DNA of 64,000 nt from Nephromyces sp. MM_2019. Taxonomy: Eukaryota > Apicomplexa > Aconoidasida > Nephromycida. Position numbers and translations under genes: made by a program. The stretch is taken from contig JADHZB010000732.1 in the NCBI GenBank assembly GCA_015657535.1, positions 2,501 through 66,500 on the forward strand, in the 5' to 3' direction. Shown here piece after piece: positions 11,949-23,688 of this stretch (the stretch's first letter is position 1; every line of letters begins with the position of its first letter). Under the pieces are notes generated by a model. That model was given only the letters and a program-made list of their open reading frames with translations. It had not been told where the DNA came from and made no database searches.

Positions 11949-13895
11949 TTAATCAAGTTTTTGTTCTTCAAAAACAGGGTATTTGTCTTTAGCTTGTGAC
12001 CATGTAAGTGAGCTTTGTACCAATTGCATTATTAGAACAGCTACCTCAGATTTATTTATACGAATTTGTTGCATAGTATCTCTTTCTCTTAATGTTACAG
12101 TGTTGTCTTTGACCGTTTGGAAATCTAATGTTATTGCAAAAGGAATACCAATCTCATCAGTACGAGCATATCGTTTACCGATAGATGCACTCGTTGCATC
12201 AACTTTACAAGATAAGTTTAACATCAAGCATGATTCTCTAATAGAGTTAATAATACTATTAAAGGCTGCATTGTTTGATATAGGTAAGATAGAGCATTTG
12301 TAGGGTGCAACAGATGGTGGTATGGAAAAGAAGCAACGTTCTTCTTGATCTATAACACCACGACTCTTGAAATTATGTTCAAGAACACAATGTAGTAATC
12401 TTCCAAGACCAAATGAAGGTTCAATTACATGGGGTACATATGTTTCTTCAGATACAGTCTTAGTAGAGGGTACAAATTTGATCATATCACGAGTCAGGTT
12501 AAAAGATTTACCAATACAATTTTCTAGTGTGTAAGTACCATGAGTTTCCAAGCTTTCTTCTATTGTTTTCTTTTCTTCGTCGTTTAAGTCTTCTATGGAT
12601 TCGTATACCATAGCTTGTTCCTTCTTGAAACTTTTGCCAATTAATTGCCTGTTGGGTATAGACTTCATGAAATTTATGGTAACTGGCGAATCAAATTTGT
12701 TTGAGGCAGTAAGATTTTGTTTAGATTCTTCGCTGTGACAAGTTAAATCATAAGCAGAACGATCAGCATGCCCAGCTACTTCAATCCAGCCATAAGAACA
12801 AAGGATCTCAGCATCCCAGCAATCAGATGCATAATGTGACATCTCGTCCTCTAAGTGTTGTCTAAAACGAATTTTTTCCTTTTGAATACCACACTTTAGT
12901 AAAAATAGATAAGTACGTGCTAGGAAATACGCATGTGTCTCATTCAATAAGATCCCTTTTTCAAGAGCTTCTTTGACTGACATATCAGCTATTATTCTAC
13001 CATCGGTTTTCTGAGATATCCTAGGATATAAAGGTAGGAGTTGTGATTCAATTGTTTGAAATTTTGGGTGCTTTTTGTTCTTTGGGTGAACGAAATGCTC
13101 TATTTCAGCCATTGGGAATTCACGTACTCTTAACAGGCCATTTCTTGGTGCTATCTCATTTCTAAAGGATGTTCCCAATTGAGCAGTAGCGAAAGGCATC
13201 TTACCACCATTGAATTCGAGTAGACGTTTGAAGTTAACAAATATACCTTGAGCTGTTTCTGGTCGTAAATATGCTACATCTGCAAAAGAGTCAGCATTTG
13301 TTTTAGGAGCACCAAAAGTTGTTTGAAACATTAGGTTGAAAGGATAAGGATCGGTGAGCTCGTTACCATTAGGTGAACAAATACCAAGTTCTTTATATAC
13401 TTTACCCAGTTCTTCTTTGGGTAGTGAACCAGCCTCTCTCAGTAAATAAGTTCTGTACTCTTCCGAAATTTGCTTTTTTAAAGGTTTAGGTAGTGTTATA
13501 GTGTTTTCTAACACATCTTCTAGGTATTGATCAGCTCTGAAAACCTCCTGAGATTCTAAATCTCTAACCATAAGGTCAGTAAATCTGTCTACATGGCCTG
13601 ATGCTTTGAGGACCTTGTAAGGTGTTAGGGCAGTAGCAGATATTTCTAGCATGTCATCATATATAATGAAGTGTTTCCTCCACATAGACTCAATCTCAGA
13701 TTTTAGAGCGGCGCCTGGCGGACCCAAGTCGAAGAGACCACTTGTCCCTCCATAAATTTCAAAAGAAGGAGTTATAAAAAATCTTCTACGAAGCAAATTG
13801 TTAATTTTTGCTCTCGAAAGTATATTCATATCAGGAGTATCATTTGAAGTCTTTTCAGACAAAGTCGTAGAATTTGGTTTAGGAGTATTACTCAT
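11949..13895 (-). CDS. glycyl-tRNA synthetase, eukaryotic alpha2 type
   Basis: Charges tRNA-Gly with glycine for translation. A single uninterrupted 648-codon frame, close to the catalytic-plus-anticodon-domain length of eukaryotic GlyRS without a WHEP domain. Visible features are the N-terminal RRFFITPSFEIYGG and FDLGPPGAALK signature (motif 1 region), class II motif 2 as GTSFRNEIAPRNG (about residue 242), motif 3 as EPSFGLGRLL (about 490), and a C-terminal anticodon-binding domain starting near VAPYKCSILP. There is no obvious organelle-targeting leader before the catalytic core, though about 30 Ser/Thr/Asn-rich residues precede it, so organelle import cannot be excluded. It is one of the few intron-free genes here. 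Confidence 0.97.
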   Translation of the reverse strand: MSNTPKPNSTTLSEKTSNDTPDMNILSRAKINNLLRRRFFITPSFEIYGGTSGLFDLGPPGAALKSEIESMWRKHFIIYDDMLEISATALTPYKVLKASGHVDRFTDLMVRDLESQEVFRADQYLEDVLENTITLPKPLKKQISEEYRTYLLREAGSLPKEELGKVYKELGICSPNGNELTDPYPFNLMFQTTFGAPKTNADSFADVAYLRPETAQGIFVNFKRLLEFNGGKMPFATAQLGTSFRNEIAPRNGLLRVREFPMAEIEHFVHPKNKKHPKFQTIESQLLPLYPRISQKTDGRIIADMSVKEALEKGILLNETHAYFLARTYLFLLKCGIQKEKIRFRQHLEDEMSHYASDCWDAEILCSYGWIEVAGHADRSAYDLTCHSEESKQNLTASNKFDSPVTINFMKSIPNRQLIGKSFKKEQAMVYESIEDLNDEEKKTIEESLETHGTYTLENCIGKSFNLTRDMIKFVPSTKTVSEETYVPHVIEPSFGLGRLLHCVLEHNFKSRGVIDQEERCFFSIPPSVAPYKCSILPISNNAAFNSIINSIRESCLMLNLSCKVDATSASIGKRYARTDEIGIPFAITLDFQTVKDNTVTLRERDTMQQIRINKSEVAVLIMQLVQSSLTWSQAKDKYPVFEEQKLD

Positions 13896-14827
13896 ATTGG
13901 AGCTTGGACTAGTGATGAGCTGAAATAGTGATCATAAAATGATACTAAAGTCAATAGTCGATTAATCAAACGGTGTTTCAAGGATACCTGAGTGGTTAAA
14001 ATTTCATTCTAGCTTGTTAAGAATTATAAGAAATATTTTAGGAATATTAGTTATACCAAGGGAAGTCGTGATTGAAGTTTATATGTCCTTTTAGGGATGA
14101 AAATGCTTTATAATTCATAGCTTTATTCTTACAGTATCATTGTTGACTAAATCAGTCAATTGTTAAATACACACCTTGTGATGTAAAACTCCATCAGGTC
14201 AAGTTAAACCTAGTTATAGCTAGCTTGTTAGCTGTCGTGTTGTTGAATTACACTTGGTGAAATTGATTTTGACATGGTAGTATTAGTCACATTTGTATGT
14301 AACTACATAAACATAAAAAAATTTTTATAACTTGAACAATGAGACCTTTAATTAATTGAAATTTTGTATTATTTTAATTTTTCTATTAATTAAGTTGTAA
14401 ATTAATTATTTTATCTTATTACTTAACTACTTTTGGCTTAATATTTATGTTTATTAAGTCCTACAAAGGTAAGGATATAATATAAACAAGATATATGTAT
14501 ACTATTTGTAGAGGGCTATAAAATTAATGAGGTACAAGTCAATAGGCGTATTATATTAAGCTAGGATTTAAAGAAAATTAAAACCAAAACAAACTTTAAA
14601 CATAAATGAAATTTGTAGAAGTATTTCATAAAAATATATTAAAGAAGGCTAAGCTTTTATACTTTCAATCTAAAACTGAAACTCTAAAAGAGTCTTGGTT
14701 GTGTACTACTTTGATTTATCATGTTATAACTTTTTTTATAAAGTAGAATACTCAAAGTAGTTTTGCTTTAATCAAATTGTTACGAAGAAATCGTCCCTTT
14801 TAAAAAAGATTCTGACTAATTTAATTC
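13896..14827. other. intergenic region
   Basis: A 932-base AT-rich gap upstream of the GlyRS start and downstream of the CPW-WPC gene, both on the minus strand. It should contain the GlyRS promoter. No coding signal or RNA gene seen. Confidence 0.6.
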
Positions 14828-17444
14828 TCAATTAATTTTATGTAATATACCATCTTTGTCATTAGATACATAGTGACGTGGCTCGATTTTATATATCTTG
14901 GCGCCGGTGTAATAGCTTGTCATCGAATTATCCTTGCCAGATGATGCTGTTGGCTCGATTACTTCACCTTCGCCTAGTTGGAAATTTTAGATAACAATAG
15001 CTTGTGACCTAGAATTTAACACAGATATAATTACATGGCCAATCAATGTTACAATTCATCATTCTCTCGTGATCATATTCATCTTCAGATGAAATTGCTA
15101 GCATTTCAGACTCACATGGACCTTGAAATTTTAAACGATTAAAGCTTAAAAAAATTCTGAATTATTCTTACCAGTGTAAAATTCTGGTGCTATGCATTTA
15201 AAAGTGTCAGCAAAGTATTCCCAATCTATGGGACATGGAAACTGGCGATCTCTTTTACATGACCCACGTACTAAATTATTTTTTTAAGCCCCTAACAACA
15301 TACTTCTTCTAGGTCTTACCTTTGTATGGGAATGAAAGTTCACACACTATATATTATTAGAGATATTTATCAAAGAATGAATGAGAAATTACTCTTTGCA
15401 ATGTTCATCACATCCTGTTCTGATAGATTAACCAAATGTAAATACTTAGGGCATTTCGAACTTGTTATAAATTGTGCTGGGGCTCTGCATGACCCTGAAA
15501 TTCAATTTGAATTTATGAAATTTTATAAATTTGAGATCACCATTTTACTACCATCTCGATTTTTTTTCCACATCCTGAATTAGATGGAAACAATGGATGT
15601 GGAAATTTTGATTTTAATTTTAGTTTATAACTTACAATGGGCATTGTGATTTATAGTTTCTATTTTTAATGGAAAGCTTCGTACAAGGCCACTTAAGATC
15701 ACAGCTTTTTTCAACACTTAGTTTGTCTTTTGTAGCTTTTAAAGAAGCCTGAGGCACACATTAATCATGGAATTTTTCAGTTATTTAATTGATAAATACT
15801 ATTTACTAAGCTAATCTTTTTACTGCATGATCCTAAATTGATATCAAGTTTTAAATCATTATTTTATATGTATTCTTTGAGACCCTTGTATGTTTTCGGA
15901 GCTTCACAAAAACTTCCCACAAGATTCCATCCCACTTACAAAGGTACAATTATTGCAGGAAACTAAAATGAGATAATAAGAAACCTGGACAGGCAATGCT
16001 GTATTCTCTTTTACAACCCTCTATTTTACATGGCCATCTTTTTACTGGAAATTCAAACCGATTTCTCATAGAAGTTAATTAAATACCTAGTACTACAATC
16101 CTTTTCGAAAGTTTTCTTTTCCTCTATGTCTTTAAAAGTAATAGGATCTTGGCAAAAAGGGGAATTTACTTGATCGTGAGATCATTAAATACTCAATTGA
16201 ATGAATTATTGTAGATTTTTACTTTTTGTATCTTGATTTTCGCATTGATTGAAATCATTTATTTCCCATCCTACTGGGCAAAGTTCATCATAGTCAACTT
16301 TTGTATCACAAAAACCAGGGTAGCATGGCCATGTGATTTGACATGCTTTACCCCTGAAGAGTTTTGAATCAGAAATTTAACCAAATCGATTATTTGATAA
16401 TTCAACTACCATGCTAATTTCTCTTTAAAAGAGGAATCAGCGAATTCAGTAGCCTGGTATATTTTATATCCTGATTTACAATTATTAACTGGTTATAATA
16501 CTTTTTGGCATGGGCCTTTGTAACTTGGTAAAGGAAAACATTTACTTCCAATAAGGTGGAAATTATTGGGACACTTTAATTTTCAACAACTATTAATAAA
16601 ATATTAAATGTTAATTAACCTTACACTTGATGATAAATCATATATACAAGGTAGCTCATTTTGCTGCTAGAGCTTTATTACTATTTTAGTTGGTAAAATA
16701 AAGCTTTAACCTTTAATATCTTTATTGCGTTTTTGTTCTTTCCTGATACATTTAAGCTCCCTATGGCCTGAATTAAGTGCTTTTTCAGCTGGTCTAAAAT
16801 AATGTTAGCTCTATTTTGATAATAAGCATTGATGTAGTCTTCAACCTTGTTTTCCATCTTTTTAAAGCTTTCGATTAAATCAAATGTTCATATGCTGATA
16901 ATTTACCCCTTGTAAAACCAATACTGCCAAAAATATTTGAAGCCTCCTCTAGATTATCTTGATTTATGAGAATTAAATATTTTTGATTGGTCTAAACTCT
17001 ATGCTTTCATTTCTAACCCGCCATGAAATCACTTTTTGATCTTGCAACTAGCGATTAATAATTTGTCTATAATTTATTCATTTATCCATACCTAATTTTT
17101 TGAGTCTTTTCCGGAGAAAGGCTTTTCGGTAATTCATTGGCTTGGTACATCCTTTTTATCGCTCGATCCACTCCCTCTACAGTTTCTGTCAAGCTGGTAG
17201 AAAAAAATCTTGTCAATTTCTAGATTCTAAAACCTTCAATATCTTTAATAGAGTTTTCAGCTCTGTTTTGATTTTCAGATTTAATTTTTTCTTTGTTAAT
17301 AGCTTGTTGTTTATAGGTGCCTATGCTACTTTTGCTATCAAATTTTAAAGTTGGAGAGAAAACAAAAGGCTTTGAAGCTATTTTGTTAGAATATGATGAA
17401 GCATAACTTGATGTTAGGAGCAGAATAAAAATAATTAGCTTCAT
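14828..17444 (-). CDS. CPW-WPC domain secreted protein
   Basis: A secreted member of the apicomplexan CPW-WPC family, whose Plasmodium members are expressed in zygotes and ookinetes; the molecular function is unknown. Exon 1 (17234-17444) encodes a signal peptide (MKLIIFILLLTSSYASSYS). I trace about 20 short exons, totalling roughly 520 aa, to a TGA at 14828-14830. A helical region (YINAYYQNRANIILDQL) precedes the cysteine-rich part, which repeats the family pattern CPxxW...C.AP..Y.GPC...C...WPC: CQITWPC, CPVGWEI, RWPCKIEGC, GWNLVGSFCEAP, LKWPCTKL, CPIDWEYF, KCIAPEFYTG, GPCESEM and NIDWPCNY. At least four units are present, some degenerate (CPNNF for CPxxW). Many introns are 40-60 nt and in phase 1, often at a Gly codon. 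Individual junctions are less certain than the family call. Confidence 0.88.
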
Positions 17445-17796
17445 TTTGAAAATAATATATGGGATTTTACATTTTAACTGTTGACATTTTGTAGCTGAAA
17501 CAACTTTGCTATTTTCAATGTATATACAGCACTTGTCGAAAGTTGCTTGAATATTAACCGTCTATAAAAATTATACTAGCAAAGTCACCTGACAGTCCTG
17601 TTACCATCAAAGCTATGGTAGCTAATGCTTTTATATTATAATTTAATTTTTAATTATTGATCCTTATACAGTTAGTGTTTTCCGAAATGAAATATGAAAC
17701 AGATTTCAAGTAGATGATAAGTTTTAAATTCTTGAGCTTAAAGTATATAATATAAAAAAATGTATAACATAAAGCTATTTAAATTATTAATAAAAT
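17445..17796. other. intergenic region between tandem minus-strand genes
   Basis: A 352-base AT-rich gap that should hold the CPW-WPC promoter and the 3' end of the DNL zinc-finger transcript. No recognisable motif or coding signal. Confidence 0.6.
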
Positions 17797-18463
17797 TTAT
17801 TTTGATTCTTCCATCATTGTTTGAATATTGGTTGGAGAATCACCAAACCAACATAGTTGGTCAGAAACCAGGTGTACTGAAAATATCAATAATAAATAAT
17901 GATAAGCTATTTTAAGAGGAAAAAAGTTACTTACATTTTTTACAGCCCGGGCATTGGACAAGAACGACCCCGTTGTGGTAGGAAATCTGAAAAAATGTAT
18001 AAATAGGTTTTTTGTGAAAATGTTTTACAATAAGATAAAAAACCTATATTAAATATAAAAGAATTAAAAAATTTAAGGGTCTTTATATATCAATTTAGTA
18101 TTTTTATTCTCTGTTAAGAGGGTATACATAGTGAGATGACTAGAGTACCTTTGAAAATCTCTTTGTTGATTGGGTGTCACAAACAGTACAGGTGAATGAT
18201 AGCTCATATTGCTCACTTGATGCTGATTTCAACTGATTGTTATTATTGTCAAGTTGAGTAATGCTTTCAGTGTTATTGTTCTGGATATGGCAAATAGAAT
18301 CATCAGAGTGAGATACTATATCCTTAAGGTTTCTATTGTTATTAATAGGGGCTGAAGTTGAAAAATTAAAGTAAGTGCTGCTATATTGTGATAAACATGA
18401 AAGGCGATAGTTTCTGAAAGGGGTTAGCCTAAAGGCCGTAAGTTTTTGTAAATATTTAAGCAT
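17797..18463 (-). CDS. DNL-type zinc finger protein (Zim17/Hep1-like)
   Basis: A co-chaperone of mitochondrial (or plastid) Hsp70 that keeps the chaperone soluble. Three exons, 18149-18463, 17935-17986 and 17797-17876, give 148 aa with junctions in phases 0 and 1. The N-terminus (MLKYLQKLTAFRLTPFRNYR) is basic and Ser-rich, as expected of a mitochondrial presequence. The zinc ribbon has CTVCDTQSTKRFSK and then VLVQCPGCKKLHLVSD, i.e. two CxxC pairs, followed by the typical QLCWFGD tail. The DNL triplet that names the family is DQL here. The family is well supported; the organelle is inferred from the leader. Confidence 0.92.
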
Positions 18464-19295
18464 TCTTTATTGGTGAGCAAAGATATTAAAGGATTAAATA
18501 CATAATTTGATGTGAATGTTTATGTTTAAAGTTCTAACATCCAGATTGTTTTTATGAAAAGTTAGCCTTCTCTTAGTTGGGATAACTAATTGTAGTTTTA
18601 AAGCTCAGGTTTAAGTGAGGTAATACACTTATAAGAAATGCTAGCCCAGCTTAACTTTACTATCGTTAGGGTTTGAGGGATAAAAGTGCTATAAACGCGA
18701 ATACATTTTATGTATGTACATATATATATATATTCAAGTAACAATATAGTAGCTGGGATGTAATGTATGTTTTATAAGTAAGCGGGGCTAATGCCACCAA
18801 TGGTATAACTATCATAAAGGGTTGTGGCCTATGTAGGTTGGTTGTGCTATGTTTATTTGACTTGTAATTTCAGTTATGTTGAAGGTGATATGTAGGTATT
18901 TACCTCAATAACAATAAGTAATGCAATTAACAATAAGTAGTGTTTGTTAGCCTTAACACTATTTAGTGAAATATCTCCCGGTGTGTCAAGCTCTATTCAA
19001 ATTTATATATTTCTCATTTTCGCGTTAAACACTTAAAACAAACTATCAATAAATTTTGAAACAATAATATCAAACTAATTTATTTAATTGATAGCCAATT
19101 AAAAACAGTTAATTGCTTTGATAGCTTACTTAAAAAAAGATAGCTAATTAAAACACTAACAAACTACACATTTATAATACAAATTATCCAAACTTTGAAA
19201 CACATATTTTAGAGCACCTTAAGGCAGGCATTTCCAAGCACATCAGAGGTATATGCTACTATCAACACATCAAGACTCTCTATAGCTCTCTTAAG
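18464..19295. other. divergent promoter region
   Basis: An 832-base AT-rich region between the start codons of the DNL zinc-finger gene (-) and the U-box gene (+), so it should contain both promoters. A short TA run lies near 18720-18732. No further gene seen. Confidence 0.6.
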
Positions 19296-20644
19296 ATGGG
19301 AACAAAAGAATATTTTTATGAACACAACTTGTACAGTGGCTTAAAGTGCTCTATCACCAATATGCTGATGAAAGTGAGGCTCAACACAATATGATAACCT
19401 TGAGAATAAGAATTATTATTGGTATCTTTAACTTGCTAATTATACTTTATCAAATTTACATTTCAGGACCCTGCTATGACTATTGATGGCCACTCATATG
19501 AAAGGTCAGAAATCGAAAAATGGTTTGAGGATGGGAATAATACATCACCTGCAACAGGCACTGCTTTACTTACCACAGTAGTCTTTCCTAACCACAATTT
19601 AAGGTATCATATTTAATGAATAAGATTTTATGATTAAAGACCTACAATAAAATTCCATTACAGAAATGTTATAGACGATCTTGTAAAGCGATACCCCAAC
19701 CTAAATAGTTTAAGATATATACCAGAAAAACTGAAGATTGAAAGGAAAACTCAAATGAAAAATTTTGCAGTAATTAAAACATATGAATATAATGAATAAG
19801 TCTGCAGCTTCCGAGACATTTGGTTTATTTAATACTATAGGAACAACAATTTTTTGATGCAAAAGATCTTACCGGCGAGGTTATAAATTTTTCTCATAAC
19901 AGAACAGTTGCCACAAGGTTAATTCAGCCAGAAAAAGTAAGTTCAATTTTTGATTCACAGGCATAAGCCTACTACATTTAATTATCTTAGTTGTAATTTT
20001 AATCAATGTCAAATCCAACAGATGATAGATTCATTAGCTATTATTTCTACACCTTTGAGGTAAAAAACCTAGTACTTATATTTCATTTTTGAGATCCACC
20101 AAGCTCATTGGTTCAATCAGGATTACACCAAATGAAGCACCATTTTTTTGTTTTGAAGCTTCTGATGTTTCAACACACTTTTCTGGAGTATCATTTGGCT
20201 TAACAGATACTGATCCTACTAAATTTAAGTTTGAAGTTTCATATCTAATTGATGACCATTCTTGGTACATTGATGGAACAGGTCAAGCAATTACCAAAAG
20301 AAAATTATTATAAGCAAATTTTGATTTAGATAGCTTTTATAGGCTGGATATGTTCACCCGATGGCCAAGTGAGGAGCAGTGGTTGGAGCCCTTCAAAAAT
20401 TAGGAAACAAGACAAAGGTATATAAATTTCTGAATTTATGATCAATAACATGTGAATCTTTTTTTTTCTCAAGTTGCACTTAGAGCTTCCCACGAAGGGT
20501 TCTTCCAAGTTTTCGTAAATGATGTATTAACAGTAGACTTAAAATGTGATATACCTGTTTCTGATCCACTAGGTAACTTTTTATGCCAAATTTTAATGAT
20601 AAGTTATTTTCTTTATGACAGCTACCACTCTTTATCCCACATAG
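19296..20644 (+). CDS. U-box E3 ubiquitin ligase-like protein
   Basis: Likely an E3 ubiquitin ligase. Nine exons (19296-19373, 19467-19603, 19664-19769, 19841-19936, 20022-20059, 20094-20281, 20343-20417, 20474-20572, 20622-20644) join in consistent phases into a 279-aa protein. The U-box spans about residues 16-75: LKCSITNMLMKDPAMTIDG, then HSYERSEIEKWF, NTSPATG and FPNHNLR, the usual sequence of a zinc-free RING-like fold. After a charged linker, residues of about 145-270 form a beta-rich segment (FSGVSFGLTDTDPTKFKFEV, WYIDGTG, WICSPDGQVRSSGWSP, GFFQVFVNDV) that resembles SPRY/NHR-type domains but which I cannot assign securely. Introns are 35-95 nt. Confidence 0.85.
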
Positions 20645-21224
20645 CATGACAAATTTTTAAAAAATTTCATTTATTCAGTTAATTTCTGGGGCTTCATCTG
20701 CTTAACTGGAGGCTTAGAAAAAGTAAAACTGCTAGGTTATATAGGTTCTTAATAAGTTTGAATATTTACCATTTTTGAGTTAAATATTTAAAAATGCTGT
20801 TTTAAGAGATTCATACTTTTCTCATTTAATCTTGTCATTCTTGGCTTTTATTTTAACCTTGAACTCAAATGCTCAAAACAAACTATTAAATTATTGCTCA
20901 AAACAAACTATTAAATTATTAGAATAAATATCTCTCCGACTTCTCAAAACATCTGAAACGAGTACTAGCCTTTAAAAGTCCTCTATGAAAGCAAATTCAA
21001 TCATTCAAATCAGTTTTTTTATATAATCTCAGAATTCGAAATTTATGAAAAGTTAAATTTCTTAATATACAAGCAAGTCATAGAGTTTCATTGTGCTAAA
21101 CACTGATGCAGCACATTTTGATTCTATAATACAATTATTCAACATTAGATCTCAAAAATATCAAAAACAGCTAACCATTTATACCTATAGGTGCTTTTGT
21201 AAATATCAAAAATTTCATATCTAC
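20645..21224. other. convergent intergenic region
   Basis: An AT-rich gap between the U-box gene (+) and the long unrecognised gene (-). A direct repeat of GCTCAAAACAAACTATTAAATTATT lies at about 20869-20918. A minus-strand frame ending at 21062-21064 (SVFSTMKLYDLLVY) may be a last exon of the minus-strand gene, but I could not link it by splice phase. Confidence 0.5.
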
Positions 21225-23688
21225 CTAAACACATATAACTCATGTTTATCAAATAAATGATCCATGTCTATATCTTGGGCCGTCGCATCACCATCATATT
21301 TAATTTACTGAGTATGGTTAAAAGCTTTTAAAGCTAATCTCATGCAACCTTCATCAACTTGAATCAAGTTTTCAAGTAGCCCATGTATATTCAATATATA
21401 CCAACTAATTGACTCTAAGCAGTCCATCGATAATGATCAGCAATAGTTAGGTAGAGTGTTTTCATCGAATCAGAGTTTTTTGTCATTCCCCATTTGAATG
21501 TAGCTTGTAACCATATCCTATGAGTTAAAGACTCTTGATTATTACACATAAGCTCTATCCGCCTAAGGCTTGTAAATCCATTTTGTTTTGCAATTAATCG
21601 ACTCATACAATTTAAAAACTAAAAACAAGAGCAAATTCAATTTATCAGCAGATTTAACACAAGTCTGGGATAAAATAAGGAGTAAGTTATACCTGCCAAA
21701 AAAGAAGGACCACAAGATGCTGATCAATATTTTGTTTAACATCTTTCCAAACCAATTCATCATAATTAAACACTATCCTATCTGCATATTCTTTAGTAAA
21801 TTTGCCTATTGAAATCTCTTGTGATGTAGCATTTCTAAATCCTTTGACTTCCCTGAAATTATTTTAAAGTTTTCCTAATTTAATTTGTATTAATTAGTTG
21901 GATGATCCTTACTTTTTCGCAGAGCATGTATGAGGCATAGGGTGGTGATGATCACAATATCTGACAATTCCACAAAACAATAGCAAAAATTACCACTTAT
22001 TTTATTTTGATTTTTATTTGAATTTACATAATGTGCTCAGGAAGTAGTCTATCTAGAGATACTGTAAGTTGATAATGCATGCCATCAGCAGTAACTGGAA
22101 AAAGCGACTTATTAGCTTTCAAGGCAAGTAAGACAGGTTTGTATGTTAGGCGATCTTGTGGAATAAGGTAGGCACCATCTCTAAAAAAGAACCTCATTGC
22201 TTTATACCCTATATCGAATCAAGGGACATAATATCAACACAACACTTATAATTACCTAAATATCAATAAATGTCAAGCTATCTTACAATAATTTATATTC
22301 GAATGTGATGGCTCATTATTGAATGGCAAACGGCTTAGGATCTTTCTTAAATGGATATCAATAAATTCTTCCCAAATTTTGCTACTTTGTCGCAAATAAA
22401 CAATTTCTAGGCTATCCATGAAGTCCAACATATATGAAATAAGTGAATGGTGAATGAAATAATCTGATGACTCAAACTTTTTGAGCAAATAAGTAACGAT
22501 AGGGCTTGGTTTTGGCTTAGGTGGATTCTCTGAATAAAGCAAAAGCAAAATCACAGCAGGTTATGGAGTAATCTAAGCTATCAAGTTGACACTTTAGCTT
22601 ACCTTCTAATTCTGACATTGCCCAAAAACAGTATTCCTTCTTTATATCAGGAAATTTTTCAACCAATTCATCTAGTAACTTTTGTTTCAATGTATCACCT
22701 AGCTTCCTCAATGATAAAGCTGTTTCTTTACTTTTTTTAAATTGTTTTTCGCCAGGTTTTGCAGTAGGTAGAGACGTAGATTGGAATTTGTAAGAATCTA
22801 GTAAAGCTCTCATAGCTTCATCGTTTTCATGGAACCATTTTCCTAATATGATACTTGCATTAATTACCTCTGAAAATCAACAAAGAAATTCAGTTCATTT
22901 GGTCTGAATAGGAATTTGTAAATAATACCTTGATATTCTGAAATGTATTCCTCCAGTTTTTTCCTTTTTATACTTGGGTTAGAAGATAAAATATCACCTA
23001 AAATCTTCTCATTACAAGATTTTGTTTTTAAAGACCTAAAATCATCATAAGTATCTTCATCCTTATTTAGCTCCCCAACATAAGAATCAACAGCCTTACT
23101 ATAACCTGCATCAGATTTAGGAATTAGAAGGAGTCTATAAAATTGTTTACTTAGGTTTCTACTAACTTTGATACTCTTGCACTGCTGACTTAAGCAAACT
23201 CCAATTTTTCACCGGTGTAACATGAGACAAACTTTTTAAAACTGTATCTGGTAAATCTCTAGACTTGACTAATTGTGCCCTAATTTTCCTATTCTTTAAA
23301 ATCGACATTTTCACTTGATTTGAAATCTTGCCTTTCTCTTCAAATTTAAACGAACATTGATTATTTAAATTTATTCAATCAGTATTGAAGTTGTAATCTT
23401 ACCAATCAAAGTCAAAAGAGCTAATTTTACACTAAATGGTTCCACGCCATCAATACTTATAGAAAGCCGCTCATCAATTAGTTGGCTCAAATTAGTAGAA
23501 CTACTTAACAACAATTCGTCAAAGATCTTTTTCTTTGAAGGATCTCCTTCCAAAACCTCCTCAACTTTGATCAATGTGGAATCACTTTCAATTCTAGTTG
23601 CTTGAGATGTATCTCGACCACTTGAATCAGATTTCAATAAGTCCTGTAGGCTTTTTTTACCTACTTGGGCTTTAGATTGTTCCGTCAT
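21225..23688 (-). CDS. unrecognised conserved-looking multi-exon gene
   Basis: I do not recognise the product. It starts MTEQSKAQVGKKSLQDLLKS at 23688; a phase-consistent chain of short exons follows with blocks such as KMSILKNRKIRAQLVKSRDL, SSNPSIKRKKLEEYISEYQ, LIPQDRLTYKPVLLALK, SLFPVTADG and KFTKEYADRIVFNYDEL. An apparent stop at 22024-22026 is better read as intron: the donor just before it joins a downstream exon encoding the His/Cys-rich YCDHHHPMPHTCSAKK. Coding potential continues to about 21225 (MDHLFDKHELYVF), but the order of the last exons is unresolved, including an in-frame TAA that splicing must remove. The total may exceed 600 aa, mostly charged and helical. The HHxxxxH/C cluster could bind metal. 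No domain assigned. Confidence 0.6.

Noticed and set aside
13976..14030. GAGTGGTTAA resembling a tRNA D-arm
   Set aside because: No anticodon stem, T-arm or GTTCGA loop follows at the expected distance.
16870..16925. Apparent frameshift in the CPW-WPC gene
   Set aside because: Reading straight through seemed to need a one-base shift, but an intron of about 68 nt ending GTTGAAG joins the blocks in phase, so no frameshift is needed.
21900..21970. AN1 zinc finger suggested by CDHHHPMPHTC
   Set aside because: The preceding AN1 cysteines are not present in frame; the segment fits as an exon of the long unrecognised gene.
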